DNA from: JALUUH01 sp964636675
GTDB taxonomy: Bacteria > Pseudomonadota > Gammaproteobacteria > S012-40
Assembly (NCBI GenBank): GCA_964636675.1
Contig: CAZWUO010000169.1
Span: 1-8,482, forward strand
DNA: 8,482 nt
Reading direction: 5' to 3'
Position numbers and translations under genes: made by a program. The notes below the pieces were generated by a model. It was not told where the DNA came from. It saw only the letters and a list, made by a program, of their open reading frames with translations, and ran no database searches. Below, in pieces: positions 1 through 5,070 of this stretch. Within the stretch, counting starts at the first letter, position 1; each line of letters begins with the position of its first letter.

Positions 1-326
1 GAGTGACTTTCAATCCATTCGCCGCAATAAAAAAGTCGGCGCATGTTGTTGACCCAGCTTCCTGGATTTGTTTCAAACAAATTTTCAAACGCATGTACCG
101 CACTCATTTGATAGGCGACCGGACAAATACCGCAGATGCGCGCCACGATATCAGGGACTTCGCTATAGTGTCGTCCTTCAAGGAGTTTTTCAAACAAACG
201 CGGTGGCTCAAAAATATTGAGTTTTAAATGGGTGATTTTATTGTTTTCGATGTTAATCTCCAACGCACCTTCGCCTTCAACACGCGCGAGCACGGGGACA
301 TGAATGTTGATCTTTTTATCGCCCAT
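1..326 (-). CDS. hydA: [NiFe] hydrogenase group 3b, large (alpha) subunit, 5' part only
   Basis: The reverse strand from the ATG at 326-324 translates without interruption to the window edge, giving the first 108 residues of a roughly 400-residue family. The N-terminus holds RVEGEG (residues 15-20, with the conserved Glu17), and RICGICPVAY at 63-72 is the L1 motif. Its Cys65 and Cys68 are the first pair of ligands to the Ni-Fe site. The stretch CGEWIESH just before the edge is also typical of group 3 large subunits. The second CxxC pair and the C-terminal peptide removed by a maturation protease lie outside. An AGAGG site (340-336) sits 9 nt before the ATG. The gene is last of the four structural genes seen, 70 bp after hydD, and a long palindrome fills most of that gap. 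In the cytoplasmic enzyme this subunit carries out reversible H2 oxidation. It is also called hyhL. The family call is firm; subgroup 3b rests on the neighbours as much as on this fragment. Confidence 0.95.
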   Translation of the reverse strand, partial: MGDKKINIHVPVLARVEGEGALEINIENNKITHLKLNIFEPPRLFEKLLEGRHYSEVPDIVARICGICPVAYQMSAVHAFENLFETNPGSWVNNMRRLFYCGEWIESH

Positions 327-344
327 CGAATATAACCTCTTTGT

Positions 345-410
345 AACAGACCGGCTAAAGCCTCAACCCAACCTCCACTCGTTGGAAGTTGAGGCTTTAG
401 CCGGTCTGTT
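345..410. repeat. Long palindromic repeat, copy 1 (hydD-hydA junction)
   Basis: Two 23-bp arms (345-367 and 388-410) are perfect reverse complements. The core of the left arm is GACCGGCTAAAGCC. Inside them CCAAC (368-372) pairs with GTTGG (381-385), leaving an 8-nt loop, so the whole element can fold into one near-continuous hairpin. The hydD stop codon (397-399 on the minus strand) and the last four hydD codons lie in the right arm. On the minus-strand transcript the hairpin ends 4 nt before the hydA Shine-Dalgarno, and what follows (ACAAAGAGG) is not a U-tract, so an intrinsic terminator is unlikely. Nearly the same arms recur at 4994-5054 with a different loop, which marks this as a dispersed repeat family. 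Transcript stabilisation or uneven subunit expression is possible but inferred. Confidence 0.93.
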
Positions 411-1185
411 TATCCCCCAGTCCTAATTTGTTAGCAGCGTTTCGAAATACCGGCGCATTGTTATTAAATAAAGAAAAGCGTCGTGCGATATCGTCTGCAA
501 GTAGGCCAAACCCGGCAAAACGATTGCTGAGCGCTGTGGTATTGGTATCTGCCGCAGGGCCATAACACGCATAACAATTTCGCCCGAACGAGGGGCATAT
601 TGCCCCACATCCTGCTTTGCTGACCGGGCCTAAGCAAGGTGTTTGTTGGGTGACCAAGCTGCAGGTGTTTTGCTGGCGTTTACATTCCATACAGACTTTT
701 TCTGTGTTATCGGTTGGTTTTACGCCAGCCAGTAACGACTGTAGCGTTGCGACAATTTGCTCACTGGATATAGGGCAGCCCCAAAGTTCAAAATTGACCA
801 TAACATAGTCTGAAATGGGTGCTGCGGTATCTAGCGTACTAATGGTTTCAGCGTGTGCATAAATTCCCTCTACCCAGCTTTTAGTGTCGTTGTTATTGCG
901 CAAGGCTTGAATGCCACCAGAGGTTGCACAGGCGCCCATCGTAATCAGGTATTTGCTTTTTTTGCGGATTTTTTTTATCCGCTCCAATTCCTGAGGTGTT
1001 GAAACGCTGCCCTCAATAAACGCAACATCGACTTCTTTATCTTCATCGAGCATACCCGCTTCTGCAAAATGTGTGATGTCGACAAGTTCTGTCAAAGTGA
1101 GCAGATCTTCCCCAAGATTTAAAAACGCCAACTGACAGCCATCGCAGGATGAAAATTTGTGAACAGATACGCTGGGTTTGTGCAT
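397..1185 (-). CDS. hydD: [NiFe] hydrogenase group 3b, small (delta) subunit
   Basis: This 262-residue protein is the electron-relay subunit that pairs with the large subunit and carries three iron-sulfur clusters. CDGC (Cys14, Cys17), Cys86 in GACATSGG and Cys137 in WGCP are the four ligands of the cluster nearest the active site. Eight further cysteines at 165, 168, 175, 184, 193, 197, 204 and 207, including GCGAICPSFGRNCYACYGP, supply the two outer clusters. Length and motif order match the soluble group 3b small subunit (also hyhS, sulfhydrogenase delta). There is no signal peptide, in line with a cytoplasmic enzyme. The ATG at 1185 is preceded by AAGGAG (1197-1192) 6 nt upstream. It follows hydG by 14 bp. 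The last codons (K-Q-T-G-stop) are made by the arm of the palindromic repeat, so the C-terminal end may have been reshaped by it. Confidence 0.95.
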   Translation of the reverse strand: MHKPSVSVHKFSSCDGCQLAFLNLGEDLLTLTELVDITHFAEAGMLDEDKEVDVAFIEGSVSTPQELERIKKIRKKSKYLITMGACATSGGIQALRNNNDTKSWVEGIYAHAETISTLDTAAPISDYVMVNFELWGCPISSEQIVATLQSLLAGVKPTDNTEKVCMECKRQQNTCSLVTQQTPCLGPVSKAGCGAICPSFGRNCYACYGPAADTNTTALSNRFAGFGLLADDIARRFSLFNNNAPVFRNAANKLGLGDKQTG

Positions 1186-1191
1186 GTTAAT

Positions 1192-1197
1192 CTCCTT
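1192..1197 (-). promoter_or_regulatory. Shine-Dalgarno site of hydD
   Basis: AAGGAG on the minus strand lies 6 nt before the hydD ATG and 2 nt after the hydG stop codon (1202-1200). It is one of the strongest ribosome-binding sites in the window and supports both the hydD start and independent initiation of the small subunit. Confidence 0.8.
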
Positions 1198-1199
1198 GA

Positions 1200-2036
1200 C
1201 TAATAGCCTTTAACGCCGAAAATATGTTTGATTTCGGCATACGGAAATACCGGGCCGTCTTTGCAAATAAATTTTGCGCCATACTGACAGTGTCCACAAT
1301 GGCCCACAGCACATTGCATGTTACGCTCCATGCTTAACCATAAGTCATTTTCTGCTAAACCTTCCCGGACTAATGGCTCAATGGCAGCGCGCATCATAGG
1401 TTCGGGTCCACACATCATGGCTATGGCATTGCTTGGATTGAAACTGACTTTGTGCATTAAGTTGGTGACATAACCGGTATGCCATGGCCAGCCCGCTTTT
1501 TTTTCTTCGCTGACCGCTAGGATAACTTGGGTATCACGTAGCATTTCCCATTGCGCATATTGCTCGCCCCAGATCAGGTCGTCAGCGCGTTTTACGCCTT
1601 GCATGATCACTAAACGCTGGTACATATCACGGCGTCGGGTCACGTATCGAATCACCGACACGACCGGCGCGCAACCGAGACCTCCGGTCACCAGAATGAC
1701 ATCTTTCCCCAAGGCTTGTTGCAGTGGCCAGCCGCGTCCAAATGGCCCTCTAACACCGAGTTGATCACCTTGTTTGAGCTGGCTCAAACCCTTGCTGACT
1801 CGCCCGACCACACGAATGGTGTGATCAAATACGGTTTCATCGGCAGGGTCAGAGACAATGGAAATGGGCACTTCCCCGACGCCATGCAGATAAAGCATAT
1901 TGAATTGGCCGGGTTTAAAACAATAACATTGCTGGCGTTTTTCATCCATAAAACGCAATCGCAAGGTGAAAATCGTTGGCGTTTCTTGAATGCGTTCTAG
2001 CACTTCAGCAGGCTGCGGAAGGTAGGGCTTACTCAT
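1200..2036 (-). CDS. hydG: Hydrogenase/sulfhydrogenase gamma subunit (FAD/NAD(P)-binding, [2Fe-2S])
   Basis: A 278-residue ferredoxin-NADP reductase-type diaphorase subunit that passes electrons between the iron-sulfur chain and NAD(P). In order: an FAD-binding barrel (about 5-100) with PGQFNMLYL at 42-50 and VPIS at 56-59, where the RxYS signature would be; a nucleotide-binding domain opening with VTGGLGCAP at 116-124 and including CGPEPMM at 209-215; and a C-terminal [2Fe-2S] site with Cys242, Cys247, Cys250 and Cys258. This matches PyrK-like and cytochrome-c3 hydrogenase gamma-type proteins. The frame stays open 33 codons further upstream, but that stretch lies inside hydB. The chosen ATG (2036) has GGAGG 5 nt upstream and overlaps the hydB stop by 8 nt, which implies translational coupling; a second ATG directly before it (2039) is possible but only 2 nt from GGAGG. 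NADP rather than NAD preference is known for the family, not shown here. Confidence 0.93.
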   Translation of the reverse strand: MSKPYLPQPAEVLERIQETPTIFTLRLRFMDEKRQQCYCFKPGQFNMLYLHGVGEVPISIVSDPADETVFDHTIRVVGRVSKGLSQLKQGDQLGVRGPFGRGWPLQQALGKDVILVTGGLGCAPVVSVIRYVTRRRDMYQRLVIMQGVKRADDLIWGEQYAQWEMLRDTQVILAVSEEKKAGWPWHTGYVTNLMHKVSFNPSNAIAMMCGPEPMMRAAIEPLVREGLAENDLWLSMERNMQCAVGHCGHCQYGAKFICKDGPVFPYAEIKHIFGVKGY

Positions 2037-3156
2037 CATTGCCTCCGCATAAAACAGCCAATTCGTGGGTGACATCAATGCCGACCGGGCACCAACTAAT
2101 GCAACGCCCGCAACCCGTACAGCCGGAGCGTCCATATTGCTCGACCCAGCTCGAAAATTTGTGGGTCATCCATTGGCGGTAACGGGTTTTTGATTCCGGG
2201 CGGATGACAATGCCGTGGATATAACTATGGCCTGGACTAAAGCAACTATCCCATTGCCTAATATGTGAGACTGTTGGTGATCCTAATGGCGACTTGTCAT
2301 GTTCACTGTGACAGAAACAGCTCGGGCATACGGCGGTACAATTTCCGCAAGCCAGGCAGCGTTGGCCGATATCATCCCAGTGCGTGTGTTCCTGGCGATT
2401 TTTTAGCGTATCCTCTATATCGCAAGCGGGTAAGCCACGTGTTTGTTTTGCTATGGCGGCTTTGTGTTGCGCTAATTTTTCGGCTAATTGCTCTGCGTTA
2501 GCTTTTTGCAAGGCTAAGGTGTCGACAATTAATTGACCTCGTGCGCTTCCCGCTGAAATTAAAAAACCGTCATTTAATTCGATGAGATTGATGTCAAAAT
2601 TTTTCTTCGCTGCAGGCCCGTCTCCGGTGGAATGGCAAAAACAGGTATCGGCCGGATGGCTACAGTCAACCGCAACCAGAAATAATGCATTTCTTCGTTT
2701 TTCGTAATACGGATCAATATACTCTTGCTGTAAAAAATGTTTGTCTTGCAAATCGAGCGCGGCCAAATCACAAGCTTTAGCGCCAATAATAGCGATGGGC
2801 CCTGTTTTAGACTGAGCTTCAGATTGAGTTTCGGACTGTGTCGCAGAAAAAGTCAGGTCTCCATCGGATGAAACGGTAGATTGCCATAAAACTTCGGTGG
2901 GTGAGAAACACAGGGGTTTGAGGGATTGAGCCGCAGCAGCCCAGGAAAAAAAACGCTGGTTCTGCGTTTTATGTAAATGGTAGTGCCCAGGTTGCTGGCT
3001 GTCGGTGATTCCAGCGGGTAATTGCTCAACACGCGTAAAATGATCATAGACAATAGCACCTTGCTGTAGGCTGGGGCCAAGCAATGAATAACCTTTACTT
3101 ATTAGCGCATCGAGTAGGTCTTGAAACTGATTTCGTGGCAAGAATTTATCGGCCAT
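2029..3156 (-). CDS. hydB: Hydrogenase/sulfhydrogenase beta subunit (two [4Fe-4S] clusters)
   Basis: A 375-residue protein that is first in the structural operon. The N-terminal two thirds form the family's conserved region, seen in SLKPLCF (78-84), GAKACDLAALDLQD (125-138), YIDPYYEKRR (146-155) and DCSHPADTCFC (164-174). Two ferredoxin-type cluster motifs follow: CLACGNCTAVCP (Cys267, 270, 273, 277) and CTGCGRCISWCP (Cys346, 349, 352, 356). It relays electrons between the gamma subunit and the small subunit in the cytoplasmic heterotetramer, and is related to the anaerobic sulfite reductase A subunit (also hyhB). The ATG at 3156 has GAGGG 4 nt upstream. A degenerate 12-nt triplication at residues 107-118 (QSET-QSEA-QSKT) adds a polar insert before the GAKACD block. 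Cys280 and Cys282 next to the first cluster are extra cysteines of unknown role. The gene ends in an 8-nt overlap with hydG. Confidence 0.94.
   Translation of the reverse strand: MADKFLPRNQFQDLLDALISKGYSLLGPSLQQGAIVYDHFTRVEQLPAGITDSQQPGHYHLHKTQNQRFFSWAAAAQSLKPLCFSPTEVLWQSTVSSDGDLTFSATQSETQSEAQSKTGPIAIIGAKACDLAALDLQDKHFLQQEYIDPYYEKRRNALFLVAVDCSHPADTCFCHSTGDGPAAKKNFDINLIELNDGFLISAGSARGQLIVDTLALQKANAEQLAEKLAQHKAAIAKQTRGLPACDIEDTLKNRQEHTHWDDIGQRCLACGNCTAVCPSCFCHSEHDKSPLGSPTVSHIRQWDSCFSPGHSYIHGIVIRPESKTRYRQWMTHKFSSWVEQYGRSGCTGCGRCISWCPVGIDVTHELAVLCGGNDE
2042..2046 (-). promoter_or_regulatory. Shine-Dalgarno site that decides the hydG start
   Basis: GGAGG on the minus strand lies inside the last codons of hydB. 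It is 2 nt from the first of two tandem ATG codons (2039-2037) and 5 nt from the second (2036-2034), so the second is the likelier hydG start. Confidence 0.7.
2803..2838 (-). repeat. Threefold 12-nt degenerate tandem repeat in hydB
   Basis: Three in-frame 12-nt units encode QSET, QSEA and QSKT at residues 107-118 of HydB. The units differ at several bases, so the expansion is not fresh. It lies in a Ser/Gln/Glu-rich stretch between the TEVLWQ and GAKACD blocks, probably a surface loop. No functional role can be read from it. Confidence 0.75.
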
Positions 3157-3257
3157 AAATCCCTCGTAACTCTATTCCAAGCTTGTTTGTTCAGCAGGTA
3201 AAGGTTAGTCTTATTGTATGCTTTTTTATGCCACGATTAAATAGAAGATTGTAGTTT
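3157..3257. promoter_or_regulatory. Divergent promoter region, hydB(-)/hypC(+)
   Basis: This 101-bp AT-rich gap is the only place for promoters of the two outward-facing operons. By eye, a weak sigma70-like pair points to hydB: TTTACC (3202-3197) and TGGAAT (3179-3174), 17 nt apart, each matching 4 of 6 consensus bases. Another points to hypC: TTGTAT (3214-3219) and TTAAAT (3237-3242), 17 nt apart, matching 3 and 4 of 6. hypC has no clear Shine-Dalgarno. The shared gap suggests that structural and maturation genes are controlled together. The box assignments are tentative; the region itself is certain. Confidence 0.5.
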
Positions 3258-3488
3258 ATGTGTCTGGGAATTCCTATGGAAATTGTATCCATCAAGCAAT
3301 CTATTGCACGTTGCCAGTATCAGGGGATTGAGCGCGATGTGGACATTTTTCTATTAGCCGATTCAGGCCTGAAAGTGGGCGAGTTTGTATTGGTGCACGT
3401 GGGTTATGCCATCCAAAAAATTGAGCCAGAAGACGCGCAGACGCGTTGGCAATTATTTGACCAAATGCAATCTTTAAATCCCTCTTAA
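3258..3488 (+). CDS. hypC: Hydrogenase maturation chaperone HypC
   Basis: A 76-residue HypC/HybG/HupF-family protein of normal length. It opens with MCLGIPMEI; after removal of Met1, Cys2 is the essential residue that binds the Fe(CN)2CO unit with HypD and contacts the large-subunit precursor. VHVGYAIQKI with His47 is the other family signature. The rest is a small beta-barrel with an acidic C-terminal helix. It is first in the plus-strand maturation operon, opposite hydB. The N-terminal signature fixes the ATG at 3258, even though only a weak AGAAG lies 10 nt upstream. The stop codon falls inside a 10-bp tandem repeat that also covers the last codons. Confidence 0.97.
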   Translation: MCLGIPMEIVSIKQSIARCQYQGIERDVDIFLLADSGLKVGEFVLVHVGYAIQKIEPEDAQTRWQLFDQMQSLNPS

Positions 3489-3507
3489 TCCCTCTTTTTC
3501 AAAGGGG
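3477..3507. repeat. 10-bp tandem repeat plus small hairpin after hypC
   Basis: AATCCCTCTT occurs twice head to tail (3477-3486 and 3487-3496), spanning the hypC stop. The second unit continues into a hairpin: CCTCTTT (3491-3497), loop TTC, AAAGGGG (3501-3507), with one U-G wobble in the RNA. It resembles the CCCCTTTTTCAAAGGGG palindromes scattered through many proteobacterial genomes, a resemblance from memory that I cannot test here. The following bases (CGGTGTTATT) are not a U-tract, so a terminator inside the hyp operon is unlikely. Confidence 0.7.
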
Positions 3508-3537
3508 CGGTGTTATTCATTCAAAGAGTTAATCGCT

Positions 3538-3879
3538 ATGCACGAAATGTCTACCTGCAAACAATTAATCAAGCAAATCGAAAAATTAACCCAAGCGCAG
3601 CCGAATCAGACACTGAAAAGTATCACACTGTCCATTGGGGAGCTTGCGCGGGTAGATGTTGATGAGTTAGTTGAATTGTTTCCTATCGCATCCCAGGGGA
3701 CTTGTGCCGAAAATGCCAATTTGATTATAAATCGTGAAGCCTTATCGATAAAATGCACACAGTGCGAACAGCTATCGCAAGTTTCGGCGCAGGATATGAA
3801 CTGCCCTTTATGCGGCAGCCAAGAGACACAATTGATGCAGGGAACAGATATGCTGCTTAAAGAACTGGAATTTATGTGA
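3538..3879 (+). CDS. hypA: Hydrogenase nickel-incorporation protein HypA
   Basis: A 113-residue HypA/HybF zinc metallochaperone, standard length. MHEM at the N-terminus gives His2, the nickel ligand, next to Glu3. The zinc site is formed by CTQC (Cys73, Cys76) and CPLC (Cys89, Cys92). SITLSIGEL and FPIASQGT are also family blocks. It normally works with the GTPase HypB to deliver nickel to the large subunit after iron insertion. Here hypB, often the next gene, is absent and hypD follows directly with a 4-nt overlap. AAAGAG (3523-3528) lies 9 nt before the ATG. The gene is 49 bp downstream of hypC and appears to be in the same transcript. Confidence 0.97.
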   Translation: MHEMSTCKQLIKQIEKLTQAQPNQTLKSITLSIGELARVDVDELVELFPIASQGTCAENANLIINREALSIKCTQCEQLSQVSAQDMNCPLCGSQETQLMQGTDMLLKELEFM

Positions 3880-4997
3880 GCGCACAATACTGGTTAGATA
3901 AAATAAAAAGTTTGCCGCTAAAAAATAGCCTGCGCATTATGAATGTGTGCGGCGGTCATGAGCGGACTTTATCATCAGCGGGATTGCGCTCATTGCTGCC
4001 ACAAGAAATAAAGCTTATTCCCGGCCCTGGTTGTCCTGTTTGTATTTGCCCTGAAGAATCGATTCAGTTTGCTATTCGTTTGTCAGAACAGAGTCATGTC
4101 AAACTAGTAAGTTTTGGTGACATGCTAAGGGTACCTGTGAGCAAAAAAACCGCTAAAAACACAGCCACTACCCTGTTAGAATCTCGCAGCAAAGGCCATG
4201 ATGTTATCGCCGTCGCTTCGCCACTGGAGGTTTTGGAGTTAGCAAGACAAAACCCAAGTAAAATACTTGTTTTTTTTATTGCAGGCTTTGAAACAACCCT
4301 TGCCCCGATTGTTGCGATGCTCGAACAAGGGCTGCCCGATAATGTAAAGCTGCTTATCGCTGCGCGAAAAACCTGGCCCATTGTTCGGTACTTGCTGAAC
4401 TCTCCGAGCAATAATCTGGATGCCTTAATTGCACCAGGTCATGTTGCGAGTGTGATGGGCGGCCAAGAATGGGTATTTGTTACTGAACAGTTCAACGTGC
4501 CTTGCGCGATTGCGGGTTTTAATCAGAGCAGCCTGTTGGCGGCTATCTATTCTGTCTGTCGTCAAAGATTGGAAAACAAAATTTTTCTTGATAACTGTTA
4601 TGCAACGGTGGTTAACAATAATGGGAACCCGACTGCGAAAAACCTCATTGAAAAATATTTTTCCATGTATGACGCAAATTGGCGCGGTATTGGGATTGTC
4701 GAAAATTCAGGTTTTTGCTTACAACAAGAATATAAACATTGGAATGCAGAAAATTTATTTAGCGACTTATGGCAAGACATTCTACAAGAAGAGCGTCAGC
4801 AAAAGAAAGACATGCCCGCAGGTTGTGATTGTGATCAGGTAGTACTGGGTAAAATCCAGCCTAATGAATGTCGTCTATTTGGCAAAGCTTGTTCACCCGC
4901 ACAACCCATAGGCCCCTGCATGGTCTCCGATGAAGGGGCTTGTCATATATGGTGGAGCACCGGCGCTTATAATTCAAGTTCGGTATTAACGTTGTAA
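3876..4997 (+). CDS. hypD: Hydrogenase formation protein HypD
   Basis: A 373-residue iron-sulfur scaffold on which, together with HypC, the Fe(CN)2CO group is built. Family motifs in order: NVCGGHE (Cys25), PGPGCPVC (Cys53, Cys56), GFETT (137-141), and a cysteine-rich C-terminus with Cys317, 319, 332, 339, 348 and 356 (FGKACSPAQPIGPCMVSDEGAC), which includes the [4Fe-4S] ligands. The start is GTG at 3876, overlapping the hypA stop as GTGA, a classic sign of translational coupling. Two departures stand out: the usual GFEP block is GFNQ (214-217), and a 17-residue tail with two tryptophans follows the last cysteine. The stop TAA is supplied by the left arm of the second palindromic repeat. All core cysteines are present, so the protein is probably active. 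Confidence 0.96.
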   Translation: MSAQYWLDKIKSLPLKNSLRIMNVCGGHERTLSSAGLRSLLPQEIKLIPGPGCPVCICPEESIQFAIRLSEQSHVKLVSFGDMLRVPVSKKTAKNTATTLLESRSKGHDVIAVASPLEVLELARQNPSKILVFFIAGFETTLAPIVAMLEQGLPDNVKLLIAARKTWPIVRYLLNSPSNNLDALIAPGHVASVMGGQEWVFVTEQFNVPCAIAGFNQSSLLAAIYSVCRQRLENKIFLDNCYATVVNNNGNPTAKNLIEKYFSMYDANWRGIGIVENSGFCLQQEYKHWNAENLFSDLWQDILQEERQQKKDMPAGCDCDQVVLGKIQPNECRLFGKACSPAQPIGPCMVSDEGACHIWWSTGAYNSSSVLTL

Positions 4998-5054
4998 CGA
5001 CCGGCTAAAGCCTTAACCGCCGAATGGAGGTTGAGGCTTTAGCCGGTTTGTTAC
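4994..5054. repeat. Long palindromic repeat, copy 2 (hypD-hypF junction)
   Basis: The left arm 4994-5018 pairs with the right arm 5029-5054 around a 10-nt loop (GCCGAATGGA). It carries the same arm core as copy 1 (GACCGGCTAAAGCC at 4999-5012). Pairing is imperfect: one position is bulged near the base, one pair is mismatched, and a T opposite G is a wobble in RNA. The loop is unrelated to that of copy 1. The hypD stop codon (4995-4997) lies in the left arm, and the hypF ATG follows the right arm by 16 nt. No U-tract follows (GACCTTGAGAC), so it is more likely a dispersed palindrome with possible effects on the transcript than a terminator. Confidence 0.92.
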
Positions 5055-5070
5055 GACCTTGAGACAAAAC

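Noticed and set aside
3..227. Plus-strand 74-codon open frame at the left edge
   Set aside because: It is antisense to the hydA L1 region, which is strongly conserved on the minus strand.
345..410. Intrinsic terminator between hydD and hydA
   Set aside because: Although the stem is strong, no U-tract follows on either strand, and it would separate the two core subunits of one enzyme.
2037..2135. N-terminal extension of hydG by 33 codons to an ATG at 2135
   Set aside because: The stretch lies wholly inside the conserved C-terminal cluster region of hydB, is unlike the family's N-terminus, and the internal ATG has a GGAGG at good spacing.
3218..3233. Sigma54-like promoter on the minus strand (TGGCAT...GC) for hydB
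   Set aside because: The spacing is GG-N9-GC, one base short of the strict GG-N10-GC, and the -12 element is poor.
3606..3887. Minus-strand open frame opposite hypA (and similar frames opposite hypD and hydG)
   Set aside because: They lie fully over genes with clear family motifs on the other strand and show no recognisable domains or ribosome-binding sites.
4994..5054. Intrinsic terminator between hypD and hypF, or a two-unit CRISPR-like array with copy 1
   Set aside because: There is no U-tract downstream. The two palindromes are 4.6 kb apart with no regularly spaced units or cas genes.
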